Below are positions 32,430-44,209 of a stretch of DNA of 64,000 bases, one piece after another. The DNA comes from Humulus lupulus (taxonomy: Eukaryota > Streptophyta > Magnoliopsida > Rosales > Cannabaceae). The notes under the pieces are model-generated. The model ran no database searches. It was not told the DNA's origin and was given only the letters and a program-made list of their open reading frames with translations. Both the position numbers and the translations under genes were made by a program. The stretch lies in contig NC_084795.1 in assembly GCF_963169125.1 (NCBI RefSeq), positions 188,392,214 through 188,456,213 of the forward strand. The letters are read 5' to 3'. Position 1 is the first letter of the stretch. Each line of letters begins with the position of its first letter.

Positions 32430-35044
32430 CCATGAGGGCAATATTGGAATGTTATGTATTTATGTGAGTTATATATGATATGACTATTTTTGCATGTTTA
32501 AGTATATTAAATATGCATGTGACCCGTTTCTTATTAGAAGAATATTTTCATAATTTTGACCCGTTAATGGCATAATTGTAAACATATGTGCTTTAGGATT
32601 GAGACAACATTATTATGTGGATATATTTGAGTTAGTCGGCATGAGGCAATGCTAGTGAGCCAATTAGCGGTTTAGTCACAACGGGGTCAAATACCCATCT
32701 CGGGGTGAGCTTAGGGGTATTTTGGTAATTTAGTACATTACCGGGATTTATTGGGTAATGAGAAGTTAATTGGTGACTACATTGGGAATTATGAGGTGTT
32801 AATTGAGGCTAGCGGGAAGTGGTGGAAAAAGACGATTTTGCCCTTGGGGCATTAGAGAACTAAGGTGAGGCCAGGGGTAATTTGGTCTTTTCCCTGACCT
32901 TGGATAGACTTAGCTAGTAGAAGCTATCAAAAGGGAATCAATTAAACATTCAGCAGTCCCCACTCTCTCTCTCTCTCCCTCACCCTTGGTGAAGTTTGAA
33001 TTTTGAGAAGAATTCTTGAATTTAAAAGGCTTGGAGGTGATCATAGAGTTGCGAATTGAGGAAGTATAGCTAGGAAGCAAATTAACGGAGGTAAATTCAA
33101 ACTTGAATTATGAGTTTTCACTTGTTTTTAGTGTTCTTAAGCTTTGAGGCTCAAGGTGTTGATTTTGAGTTTAAGAGGGATTTGGTTGAGGTGTTATTGT
33201 GTGTGTTTGCGGTATGCTAAACTAGTTTTGGGATTCATTTTTGGCCTTCGCTCACGTTTGGGGTGAGTTTGGAAAGATTTGGCTCAGAGGAAAAATGTTG
33301 AAAATTGGGTTCGCGAGGTTGCACCGCGGCGCTGTTCTTAGAGCACCACAGCCCGCATGAACTTAGAGGCCAGGGTGGTTCCCTGAATCGTCTTGGCACC
33401 GCGACACCTGGTGGGCTGCGCTACGGCGTGTGTCTAGGGAAAATAGGCTAGGGGCTCTCTGACTTGAGGCGCGTCGCCACCCTTCAGGGGTGCGCCGCGA
33501 CACTAGTTGGAAAGTTAGCCAAAAGGGGTTACGAGTGCGAGGACTCAAACCTAAGGGGTCGGGAAGGGTTCTACTACTCGATTTAGTAGAATTCGAGGTC
33601 CTGCAGGCTAGGACTCGGTCCGGAAGCCTTTATTCACTCGACATTGATGGATATCTTTTATTATGGTTGTGACTAGGGTACCGCTAGGGCTCGGAAAGGG
33701 ATCGTGCTCAAGGGTCATTTCTATCTAACTAGTGACTGGACCAGAGGTAAGAAAACTGCACCCAGTCTGTGTTTAAGGCTTGGCCCGGTTATAGTACATG
33801 GTTATCACCATGCTGAGAATGTTTTATTAAACATGTAAATTGTGTTGTGTTTACTTGTGTTATGTAATAACTGCTTATCTGTATATCTGATTGAAAGGCT
33901 CATTGAAAGGCTCAGCTTATAAGTCTTATTGAAAGGCTTATAAGTAAAGAGTTATCTATTATGTCAATTGTGTTGCGTTTACTTGTGTTATGTAATAACT
34001 GCTTATCTGTATATCTGGTTGAAAGGCTCGTCTTATAAGTCTTATTGAAAGGCTTATAAGTAAAGAGTTATCTATTATGTTTGATTGAAAGGCTCGGCTT
34101 ATAAGTCGAGAGCTTATCGATTATATTCGATTGAAAAGCTCGACTTATAAGTTGAGGCTTTATCTATTATATCTGACTAAAAGCTCGGCTTATAAGTCAA
34201 GGATCCATCTATGATATCTGACTAAAATCTTGGCTTATTAGTCAAGGATATATCTTGTTAAAAGACTCAGCTTATAAGTAGAAGGTTTAAAAGAATCGGC
34301 TTATAAGTTGAAGGTTTAAAATACTCGACTTATAAGTCGAAAGTTTATAAGGCTCGACTTACGAGTCGAGGGCGGCAATAGCGTGCTGAACGCCGGCAGG
34401 TGTGGTTAAGCTAACCAGGGAGCATGATATATGCTTGAATGGCCCTAAGGTTGCCTGAAATAATAAGTGTCATGTACGTTTGGCCAGCTCTAAGGCTAGT
34501 TATACGAGGAATTGGGCGATAGGCCCTGGTGTGGCTTTATAGTTTCTTATCTGGATTGATCGCATGCATGAGTATGGTTATTACTACTAGGCATCCTAAT
34601 TATGATTCTGTGATATGATGATTTACTGCTTATGAGCATGATTATGTTTTCTTGCTGAGGCTCAGCTCACGGGTGCTAAATGGTGCAGGTAAAGGAAAGG
34701 AATAGTTGGACCAGCCATGAGTTGGAGAACTTTAGGGGAAAAGTGTACATATGCGGCCTGCTTGTCTTCCATGGCCGAGGCTATCAGTTGGAACTAGAGT
34801 TGGACCCTAATTTTTCCGCCTAGGTCGGCTTTTGTATACATTTTGAGTTTGTAACAGTTTTAAACTCTGTTGGGATCCCATGTATTGAAATCAAACTCTT
34901 TTAATGAAATGGTTGACTTTTGACCGAAATACCTAAACATGTGGTTAGTTTCAATTACACGTTTTAAGTCCAAATTACTCATTTAGTGAGTTAAGCATTA
35001 TTTAATTACATAGTGTAAATGTCCTGGATTAGGAGGACGTTACA
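32430..35044 (+). mobile_element. LTR of the TGTAACG family, 5' end missing
   Basis: From about 32440 it follows the 36416-38914 LTR closely: TTATTATGTGGATATATT (about 32610), TTAGCGG...GTCACAACGGG (about 32664-32685), GGTAAGAAAACTGCACCC (33746-33763), GGCTCACGGGTGCT (about 34670), and a 3' end GAGGACGTTACA at 35044. The first ~100 bases with the TGTAAC start are absent, so no target duplication can be checked (the right flank is GTTGG). It also holds a CT microsatellite (about 32963-32980) and the hairpin repeats listed separately. Confidence 0.78.
33838..34375 (+). repeat. Hairpin minisatellite (CTCGACTTATAAGTCGAG type) plus a ~130-bp duplication
   Basis: About 12 irregular units of ~30-40 bases built on GGCTCGGCTTATAAGTCGAG; the core CTCGACTTATAAGTCGAG is a perfect 18-base palindrome in the best units. 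The stretch 33838-33965 is repeated with small changes at 33966-34080 (shared block from TTGTG to the ATCTATTATG end). Confidence 0.85.
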
Positions 35045-36410
35045 GTTGGTTTGGTGAATGACCTAATCGGTAACCATTGGCTGCGGAGGAGTGGCCAACG
35101 GAGCAGCTTCCGGAACTGCAAGAGCCACTGGGGTGGAGGCGCGACCACCGGAGCCAAAGGCATAGATGCCGGGGGCAAAAGCACTGCGCCCGATGCCTCC
35201 GGGGTGTCTATTTGAGAAAGTCCCGTCATCCTCGGGCGCTTCTGCTTGACCAGGTTGGACATGCCCATGCTTTCTGCACAAAGGAACATATATGGTTGAT
35301 CTTCGAAGGGAAAATAAAGGAAATAATTTATAAGGACAAACAACATGCATGCAAGACATAAAAAAGCAGTGTCCACAGGAGCCCCACCACAATAAGGCTC
35401 TTTCGCGTGAAGGACGGAATGAGCAAACTCATGGATGAGTCGACCCATCTCATGTGCTGCACCGGTTTTGAATTGAAAAAACCATGTCGTGTGCATGGAC
35501 GTCACCTCATCCAGAGGCACAAGCCCTTGGGGGTGTTTCCTCCTCTTCGGATGGTGGAGAAAAACGTCGATAAGGTCTTGGTACTCCTGGTACTCCTCAT
35601 CAGTCCAAGGACGCTCTAAGATTTTCCCACACTCAAGGAGTGATGGCGAGAATAGGGAGTGGTCGGGATTAGTTCCCTCCCCTACATCACAGGCATAGTA
35701 AACAACTATTGGGGACTTACCATGAGCCATGGAGGATAATTTGATCCCACCCTCGAGCTCGGCTTTGAGCTCCTTGTCCTATTTCGCCTCCGTCGCGGCT
35801 TGGATCACAAGTACGGTCTTTGTATGCTCCTCATGGAGACGCTGTTCGTACTCATGTTGAGCTTTCACTGCAATATATTTCGTATGGATCCTTGCCTCGT
35901 AACGTGATTTCTTCGAGTCACGAAAGCTGGTGAGGGCCACGAGGCTTATCCTTTGATCCTCCTAAAGCAGGCCATATTGCTGAAGACAGGCCTTGGTGAC
36001 GAGGAAGCTGAGATTCATCTCTTCCTCGGGGAGTGCATTATTTTCTTAGACCTTTCGTTGTAGGCGTCAACGAAATGTGTGCAACAGAAGGGACCTAAAA
36101 AGAAACGGTTGAGACTAAGGAGAAACTACAAGCGGAGGACTAATAAATTGAATAATCTAAGAAGTAACACTTACCAACCCTGGCAAAGTCCAGGAGAAAA
36201 GTCGGGTTGGTCCGCATGGGGAAGCCACTTGCCCTAAAGAAGTGGTCCTTGTAGTCCCTCGCGTGGTTCTCATTGCCGCTCGAGGCCTTGTACTTCATCC
36301 CTGGGTATGTATGTTTCATTAAAGTATAGTACTCGTCCCGCTCCTCCTTCTTCGGGCATAGTCGGAAACTATAGACATACAATATCTCAGCTCAGGATGG
36401 AGCGGGCCAG
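35045..36410 (-). pseudogene. Fragment of a second, diverged Tat antisense gene (3' exons)
   Basis: Minus-strand exons of a relative of the copy A/B aORF. 36410-36175 encodes AEILYVYSFRLCPKKEERDEYY ... ASGFPMRTNPTFLLDF and ends at a GTTG|GTAAGT donor, matching EEVLYFYGLK ... TTGFPLKRVPALSLDF of copy A exon 1. Downstream: a piece after TTTTTAG at about 36074 (GPFCCTHFVDAYNE), a GTAAGT donor at about 35718, an acceptor TTTGTGCAG before ESMGMSNLVKQKRP at about 35276, and a Pro/Ala-rich stretch to 35045. Several stops and shifts make it a pseudogene. The truncated LTR adjoins at 35044. Confidence 0.6.
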
Positions 36411-36415
36411 TTTTG

Positions 36416-38914
36416 TGTAACATCCCAAATTACCTAATAAGGCTTAGGACCTTGATTAGGGGACCAGGATGTCAAATTATGGAAATTATGTGCTTATGTG
36501 ATATTTATGTGTATCATTGTATGATTATGTGAGTTATATTATGATATGACTTGATACGCATGTTTAGGTATATTAAATATGCATGTGGGCCCGTTTCTTA
36601 TCAGAAGGGCAATTTATCATAATTTGGCATGTTATGGGTATATTTGGCATATATGTAATATATGTGTGGGACCACATTATTATGTGGATATATTTAGGTT
36701 ACTCGGCACGAGGCGATCCTAGGGAGCAAGTTAGCGGGAAAGTCACAACGGGATCAATACTTGACTCGAGGTGAGTCAAGGGTTATTTTGGATATTTAGT
36801 ACATTACTAGGATATTGGTAACGGGAATGAATATTTGATGATATATTTAGAGTTAGTGAGATCAGGAGGGAATTCTGAGAATTTTTACTATTTTACTCTC
36901 GGGGGACGTTTTGGGACCCCAAGCCTTGAGTTGTACTTAAGGTTACCTGAGTTTGAAGTAACCTGATAGAAACAGAAAAGTACGTTCAAACTCTCTCTCT
37001 CTCTCTCTCTCCCATTCTCCTTTTTATTGCTCGTTGCATTTTCGAAGGAAACTCAAGTTTTAGGGCTCAGATTCAAGCAAAGTTAGAGTTGTAACGATTC
37101 TAGGGAAGAATAAAAGCTTGAGAGCCAAAGGATTTAACTGGAAAATGATTTAATCAGAGGTAATCCAAGCTTTAAGTTTTGTGCTCTCGAGTTCTTAAAC
37201 TTTGATTGGATTTTATAGTTTTGACAAGTTTTTGATTGGATTGCAACTTAGGTTTTGATGGTTTTGGGCTGTCGTGTTGTCTGGGAACTTTGTTTATGGG
37301 ATTTGGCTAGGTTTGGAAAGGTTTTTGGAGGGATTTGGCATGAGAAAAACATAGTTTTCATGTCAAGTCGCATCCCTATTCTTGGGGTGCCACAACTCAA
37401 ATTGGTCGAAGGAGAAGTAGGTGGCTGTGGGGCTTTTGAGCCGCAGCGTCTGCTAGGGTGCGTTGCGGCACTGGTGCAGGCAGGAAGAGGCTCAGGCCTC
37501 TGACTTGAGCGAGCCGTGACTCAAATGTTTGGGGGTCGCGGCGCTTAAGGGGTTTTGGGCCTTGGAGAGGTTTTGAGTGTGGGAACTCAAACCTAAGGGC
37601 TCAAGATCAATCCTACTACCTGGTTTAGTGGGATTCGATGTCCCGGAGGCTAGGACTCAGTTCGAAAGACTTTATTTACTCGTTTTTGACGAGATTTGTA
37701 TACTTGGTTGTGACTAGGTTATCGCTAGGGGCTCGGGATCAGGATTGTGCTCGAGGGTCGTTCTTATTTTACATTACACTTGGACCTGAGGTAAGAAAAC
37801 TGCACCCATTATGTGATATACATGATTAGGGCTTCGCCGAATGCTGAATATAGACTTGATTAGGGCGTTGGCCCCTGTAAATGTGCAAGATTATGATTGT
37901 GCTTGTTAATGATTGATTAAACATGTTGAATGCTCTGTATATGGATATTTGTTATATGGTGAATGCATGTTAGCATTATATAATTGAGAAAGCTTGACTT
38001 ATCAGTCAATGACAGCAATAGTTCTGAGCACTGGTCGAAAAACATTGACTTATCAATCAAGGGCGGCAATAGAGTTGAACGTTGGTCGAAAGGCTTGACT
38101 TATCAGTCAAGGGCGGCAATGGTCGTATGGTTAGATCTAATCAAGAGCGCATCATACGCTTGTCCGACCCAATGATCGTGAAAAACTAAAGCGCTAGGTA
38201 TGATGGGCCAGCTCCAAGGCTGGTTGTACAGATGATAGGGCAATGGGCCCTGGGGTGACTTATTAGTCCCATATCCTAGTGAGCTGACCCCCAGTGTGAT
38301 TTATTAATCATGTACTTGGGCAAAGGGCCCTGATATGATTCAGTTAATCATTTATTTAGGGCGATTTGCCCTATATGACGATGTAGTCATTTATATGAAT
38401 GGTATGCATGCATGATTAGGGTTAATACTGTTGGACATGCTTATTATGATTTGGTAATGTGTTATTAACTGCTTATGAGCATGTTTAAGTTTTCTTGTCG
38501 GGCCTTGGCTCACGGGTGCTATGTGGTTCAGGTAAGGGGAAAGGGAAGCTGGACCAGCCATGAGTTAGAGAACTTAGGTGGCGGCATATACATATGCGGC
38601 CACTTGACCACTACGACCAATGTTTCTCAGAAGAACTAGGGTTAAACCCTATTTTTGCCGCTTAGGTCAGCGGGTTGTAACTTTTGAGTTGTAATGACCT
38701 TTTTGGAACTGTAAACAACTTTGTAAACATTTATTTTGGGATCCCATGTACAACTTAACATTTAAATGAAATATCCATCCCTTTTGACCGAAATTTTTAA
38801 CCCTGGACCATTAATCACATTTAGTTGCACATTTATGGCCAAATGACTTGTTTAGTGAGTTAAGCACTATTTAAAATACATAGTGTAACGGTCTTGGCTA
38901 ACTTGGGCTTTACA
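36416..38914 (+). mobile_element. Solo LTR (2499 bp) of the TGTAACG family, target duplication TTTTG
   Basis: Starts TGTAACATCCCAAATT and ends TTGGGCTTTACA, with a perfect TTTTG duplication at 36411-36415 and 38915-38919. It splits coding exon 1 of the second aORF. It carries CCACATTATTATGTGG (about 36672), GTCACAACGGG (about 36740), a CT microsatellite (about 36990-37011), GGTAAGAAAACTGCACCC (37790-37807), three CTTGACTTATCAGTCAAG-type hairpin units (37985-38125) and GGCTCACGGGTGCT (about 38508). Confidence 0.93.
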
Positions 38915-38919
38915 TTTTG

Positions 38920-39391
38920 CCTCTTGTACAGAATGTACAACCCATCGAACACCAAATATCCATTCGGGGGATAGCTGGAATGGAGTTATGCCGACGAACT
39001 TTAAAAAGTCGACATAGTACTGGTGCAATGGCAAAGCTGCACTAGCTAGGAGATGAGACGCGCTCCAGGCCCCGAGGTTGTGAACGCTCTCATGCGCTCT
39101 CTTGTCCTCCCGAGACAGGCGCACCCACATGGCAGTGGTGTCTACCCCATGGTGGGTTGTAATCCTCTCCAGAGCTCCTTGGTGTCTGAGCTTGTTGGGG
39201 GTCACCTCTACCTCGAAGCCTATAATGGTATATTTGTTCAACGACAGGGGACCCAGGTTCGCCTCTCCCTCCAAGAGGCCGTGTCGAAGGGGCCTCTTCG
39301 CCGCCCAGGGGTTATCTTCCCTTACAACGAGAGCCTAACTACTCTCTGCCTGTTTTCTCTTCTCGGGAAGTCTTCTTGGCTCTCGAGCCAT
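38920..39391 (-). pseudogene. Second-family aORF, first coding exon, 5' part
   Basis: ATG at 39391 (MAREPRRLPEKRK), a TAG at codon 19, then an open stretch with GPLSLNKYTIIGFEVEVTP, WVRLSREDKRAHESVHNLGAW, and LPLHQYYVDFLKFVGITPFQLSPEW, the last matching LPLRSYFANFCVKAGISPFQLIPHS in copy A. It is broken at VHSVQEAK by the solo LTR and resumes at 36410. The frame across that junction is off by one base, so there is also an indel. The equivalent of copy A exon 1 is 713 nt here. Confidence 0.65.
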
Positions 39392-39456
39392 CTCTAATAT
39401 CTCAGAGTCAAACACTTAGAATGTCTGTTGGTGTAGTTGTTGAAGCTCCTCGGAGA

Positions 39457-40112
39457 TCTGAAACAAGAAACCAAGCAATTAGCGTCATGACCCGAAGAAG
39501 ATAGGCCAAGAATGAGAACCCCTAAGACTACTACTCGGAAAGATAAGAATGAGAATTTCTAAGGAACTCGAGTGTCTTCGGAACCAAAGGATGGTCGCTG
39601 GAGAGCACCATCAGAAATTATGAACATCATTGAAATCTAGGAAATTCCCAGATTCCAGATGAATGTCCAAAAATGCAAAAGGTCGCATGCGGAGCGTAAG
39701 GGGCCATTTCAACCGTTTCTAACGTCAAAATGTGTCCAAGAATGCCTAAAACAGGTCTAAAAGAGGTCAAAATGACCTTAGAAGTGCAAAAAAATCAAAA
39801 TCCTAGGCATGCACCTAAAATCCTCAACAAAATTCAAAAATATGCTCAAAGCCAAATAGGAGACAGAGAAGTAAAACTTACTCGAAATGAAACGTTTGTA
39901 TGTGTTGAAGTGAGTCCTAACTTTGAAATGTTGTTTTTTGTCTGACCATAAGTATGATGATTCTTGCCAGCCATCCAGGGCGTCGGGAACTTTAAAAATT
40001 GGGAAATATAGGAAATAGGGAAGTGAAGGGGAAGAGAGGGTTTAAAGGTTCTGAGGTTTTGAATTTCAAATGCTAAAAGTGATTTCTAAGAGGCGGTTCT
40101 CGAAGTTTTATA
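39457..40112 (-). promoter_or_regulatory. TATA box, leader exon and first intron of the second antisense gene
   Basis: TATAAAA on the minus strand (40112-40106), a predicted leader to a TTTCGA|GTAAGTTTT donor (GT at 39881-39880), and an intron to the acceptor TTCTTGTTTCAG (exon resumes at 39457), 66 bases before the ATG. This is the same layout as copies A and B, in sequence too diverged to align by eye. Confidence 0.5.
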
Positions 40113-40214
40113 CTCGAACGACTTGGGGTTGAAGCAACTCCACCCCGACCATTGATTACCTACGGCATAGGCACTCGAGAGTTATCTAACGGTCAGAACC
40201 CAAGAGGCGTGGAT

Positions 40215-40748
40215 TGTAACGACCCAAATTCCATAATGTGGCTTAATGCTTGGATTAGGAGGCCGGGATGGTCATAATTGATTTATTATGCAATTATGTG
40301 ATTATATGCATGATTATGTGAGTTATATTTTTATATGATGATTATTGCATGCATGTGGGTCCATTTATTATTAGAAGGGTATTTTGGTAATTTGGCCCGT
40401 TGAGGGCATATTTGTATATTTATATGCATGTTGGAGATTTTTGGATGAGATCACATTATTATGTGGATATGTTCGAGCTATTCGGCATGAGACGATCTTA
40501 GAATGCAAGTTAGCGGTTTGGTCATAACGGAATTAATTTCTAAGCTCGGGGTGAGCCTGGAGGTAATTTGATGCTTAGTACATTACCAGGAATGAACGAG
40601 TAATGGGATAGGATTTTATAATTATTTGAAGAAATTGGGAGTAATGAGAATTGAAGGTCATTAAATATAATTAATGGGATAGACAGGAAAGAACGATTTT
40701 ACCCTTATTAGCCTTGAGAATGAATTAAATGACCCAGGGGCCTTTTAG
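40215..40748 (+). mobile_element. 5' part of a TGTAACG-family LTR, cut off by the Tekay insertion
   Basis: Starts TGTAACGACCCAAATTCC and follows the sense start of its relatives: CACATTATTATGTGGATATG (about 40447), GGCATGAGACGATCTTAG, then TTAGCGG...GTCATAACGG (about 40510). It stops at the TGTAACGCCC of the minus-strand element at 40749. Its remainder should lie beyond the right end of the window. Confidence 0.75.
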
Positions 40749-43058
40749 TGTAACGCCCTGGTTACCCCAGGACAGTTACTATGAACGTTGAACCGTGAAT
40801 TTAACTCGCTACCCGAGTTCTTTGGTTAAAAATGTGCTTCTAGGTGTTATTAATAGGTTAAGGTGAAAATCAATCAAAAGGAAATGATATATTTTATTTA
40901 AAACATAAAACTGTTCATGGGCCCATAAAAACATTTACAAGTTATTTACAACTCAAAATGGTCATTACAGTTTAAATTTACAACCCGCCCACCTAAGCGG
41001 AAAAAATAGGGTAAACCCCCTAGTTCCTCTGAGAACTCCTTGGCCGCGGTGGTCAAGCGACCGCATATGTACACATCACCACCTAAGCTCTCCAGTCAAG
41101 GCTGGGTGAGCTTTTCTTTCCCTTTACTTGCACCACATAGCACCCATGAGCCAAAGCCCAGCAAGAAAACACAATAATGCAAGCATATAATATCAAATGA
41201 TGATCATGATAATCATACAGAGCTTATTGCTCTGAACAGATGAGTGGTTTAACACTTGAGGTTCTGGTAAATCATAATGAGTGACTGACGAGCAAGTCAC
41301 TAGCTTAAATAGATGAGTGACTACTGGGTAAGTCACTAGCTTAAACAGATGAGTGACTGATGGGTAAGTCACACGGGGCTCGACACCCACAGCCATGTGA
41401 CTAAATAGTCACTGTGGCTCTAAGTAACTAGCCTTTGGCTAGACAAGCGCTTATAGTATTCATCAAACTTGAGGTCGGTCCGGCATTAACACCCTTCTGA
41501 GTCATTTAATGCAGATGTCGATTAGATCTAATCTTTGTTGGCTTGCGTTGAACACGCTAAGGTCGTTCCTGACTTATGAGTCAGCACTGTGTGACCAGTG
41601 CCCAGTACCACTGCTGAACTTGACTAATGAGTCACAGCTTCACAGTTGATACTGCACCTTTGCCAATTCTGACTATTCAGTCAGTGCCATACACAAGTGA
41701 GCAATATTTGCTAAGCATTCAATATTCAATCCATGTCCACATTTAAACATTCAACATGCCTCATGAATAACCATGCATGTCACATATGGGGTGAAATTTT
41801 CTTACCTTGATTCGAGCGAGAATGAATAAAAGAACGACCCTTGAGAACGATTAACCTTTAAGTTCCTTAGCGGTCACCTAGTCATAACCAAATATGGGAC
41901 ACCATCAATAAAATGAATAAAAAAGGTTCCTGAACCAAGATCTAGCCTCCGGGACATCGAACCCCACTAAACCGGGTAGTAGGAACGATCCCGAGGCCTA
42001 AAACTGAGTCTCCATGATCAAAACACCCAATTGGCCTCAAAACCACTCATGAGTCGCGGCCCTAGAATCTTGAGCCACGACCCCCAACCACACCAGGAGC
42101 AAGCATCGCGGTGCATAATACCTTGTGCCACGGCCCCCAACACACACAAACTTCACCACCTGCTTCTTCGAGCTTGGGCTGCGGCCCCCACCCGAGAACC
42201 AGCCATAACTCCATTTTAAACCTTCCAAAAACATACCTAAACATCTCCAAATCCAAAAATCAAAGTTCCCAAACATCCCAATGATCCAAAATCATCAAAT
42301 CTTGAGGCTCAAACAAATGAGAAACTCATCGATACACAAAATCCAAATCAAAGCTTAAAAACTCTAAAACTTAAAGCTTGAATTACCTTTGATTGGGTTG
42401 TTTCTCGCTAAATCCTTCGGTCAAGAAGCTTCTAATCTTTCCTAGGATCGTTATGCCTCGATCCTCACTTGATTCTGACTCCTAGAACTCAAGATTTCTT
42501 CGAAATTGCAACGAACGGTAAAAAGAACTAACAGAAAGAGAGAGAAAGGTGTTTTAACGTACGGTTCTTTCTGACAGACTACTTCAGGCTTAAGTAACCT
42601 CAAATAAAACCTAATGCTCGGGGTCCCAAAAACACCCCCAGGGAAAAAATAGTCAAAACTCCCAGAATTTCCACCTGATCTCAATAACTCCCAATATATC
42701 ATCAAATAAACATTCTCATTACCCAATATCCCAATAATTGACCATGTTATGACAAAACCGCTAATTGGCAATATAAGACCGTCTCATGCCGAATAGCTCG
42801 AATATATCCCCATAATAATGGGATCTCATCCATAAATCACAAGATGCACCAAAATACACAAATATGCCCTTAAAGGGCCAAATTACCAAAATGCCCTAAT
42901 AATCAAATGTGGACCCACATGCATGCATTTAACATCATATTATAATATAATTCACATAAACATGCATATAATCATTTAATGGCATAATTAAACAATTATG
43001 GCCCTCCCAGCCTACTAATCCAGCCATTAAACCAGATTAGGGATTTCGGGGCATTACA
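40749..43058 (-). repeat. 3' LTR of the Tekay element (2310 bp)
   Basis: Plus strand starts TGTAACGCCCTGG and ends GGGGCATTACA; left flank TTTAG. Contains GGTAAGAAAATTTCACCCC in sense (minus, about 41806) and three GAGTGACTGA...AAGTCAC units of about 37 bases (41280-41375). Confidence 0.92.
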
Positions 43059-43075
43059 ACTATCCCCTCCTTACA
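43059..43075 (-). other. Polypurine tract of the Tekay element
   Basis: In sense AAGGAGGGGATAGT lies directly before the 3' LTR. Just upstream ATTTCGAGGACGAAATTTC follows the stop of the chromodomain, as is usual in this clade. Confidence 0.8.
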
Positions 43076-43094
43076 GAAATTTCGTCCTCGAAAT

Positions 43095-43295
43095 TTACCT
43101 GATCAGCTCGAGATACTGACTCTGCATATCTGACTCTAGCTCCCAGGTCGCTTCCTCGACCTTGCTGTTCCTCCACAATACCTTAACCAAAGGTATCGTC
43201 TTATTCCTGAGGACCTTGTCCTTTCTGTCAAGTATCTGGACTGGCTGCTCCTCAAAAGAGAGATCTACCTCAAGCTCTAGATCTTCATAGCTCAA
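43095..43295 (-). CDS. Chromodomain at the integrase C-terminus (Tekay element)
   Basis: Encodes PVQILDRKDKVLRNKTIPLVK, VLWRNSKVEEATWELESDM and ends YLELIR-stop (43097-43095). This is the group II chromodomain fold of plant chromoviruses, thought to guide integration to heterochromatin. It overlaps the integrase frame end by a few bases in another frame, which implies a small indel at about 43295. Confidence 0.88.
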   Translation of the reverse strand: MSYEDLELEVDLSFEEQPVQILDRKDKVLRNKTIPLVKVLWRNSKVEEATWELESDMQSQYLELIR

Positions 43296-44176
43296 AATAT
43301 GACATCAGATACATACCTCCAAAAAGTTGAAACATGAAACATGTTATGCACGGCTGACAACGCCGGTGGCAAGGCCAACCTGTAAGCCACCTGACCAATC
43401 CTTTCCAGGATCTCAAATGGACCTACAAATCTAGGGCTCAGCTTGCCCTTCTTCCCAAACCTCCTCACCCCTTTCCGTGGCGAGACTCTAAGGAAGACAT
43501 AGTCTCCCACTTGGAACTCCACGTTCCTGCGCTTGGGATCTGCATAGCTTTTTTGTCTACTCTGAGAAGTGAGCATCCGAACTCTAATCTTCTCAATGGC
43601 CTCACTGGTCCTCTGAAGTGCCTCAGGACCCAAGTATCTCCTTTCACCTGTCTCATCCCAATGGATGGGAGATCTGCACTTCCTACCATACAACATCTCA
43701 TAAGGTGCAACCCCAATGGTAGACTGATAACTGTTGTTGTAGGAAGACTCTATGAAAGGTAGACACTTACTCCAAGATCCACCAAAGTCCAGCACACATG
43801 CTCGCAGAATGTCTTCCAATATCTGGATCGTCCTCTCAGATTGTCCATCTGTCCGAGGATGATAAGCAGTACTGAACTTCAACTGTGTTTCCATAGCCTT
43901 CTGTAAACTCCCCCATAACTTAGAAGTAAAAGTGGGGTCCCGATCTGACACGATCAACCTCGGTGCTCCATGAAGGCACATGATATCTCTCACATAGAGA
44001 TATGCATACTGATCAACTGTATATGTAGTTCTCACTAGCAAGAAGTAAGCTGACTTGGTGTAGCGATCCACTATCACCCAAATAGAATCATGCTGACCAA
44101 CAGGACTGGGTAAGCCTACCACGAAATCCATTGTGATGTCCTCCCATTTCCACTCTGGGATATCCAGAGGCTGCAA
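43292..44176 (-). pseudogene. Integrase catalytic core, Tekay element
   Basis: MQPLDIPEWKWEDITMDFV: first catalytic Asp in DFVVGLP, second in SDRDPTF, Glu in DGQSERTIQ. A C-terminal domain follows (GPFEILERIGQVAYRL, NMFHVS). An in-frame TAG just upstream (at about 44215, after CLACQ) separates it from the zinc finger; the family has CQQVK there, so a CAG to TAG change is likely. Confidence 0.9.
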
Positions 44177-44209
44177 TAACCCTGCCGCCCTCTGATGCTC
44201 AACCTTGAC

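Noticed and set aside
33838..34375. CRISPR-like array
   Set aside because: Units are irregular, spacers are not unique sequences, and the setting is a plant LTR; it is a minisatellite.
35029..35730. A single 233-codon minus-strand gene
   Set aside because: It crosses a likely intron (GTGGAC ... TTTGTGCAG), starts just before a GTAAGT donor, and its last codons enter the LTR; treated as exons of the broken second aORF.
37984..38175. Small protein with repeated LSVND/NRVERWS motif
   Set aside because: Translation of the hairpin minisatellite in the solo LTR.
36416..38914. Full retrotransposon between TGTAAC and TTACA ends
   Set aside because: No gag or pol residues inside, one set of LTR motifs only, and a 5-bp duplication at the ends: a solo LTR.
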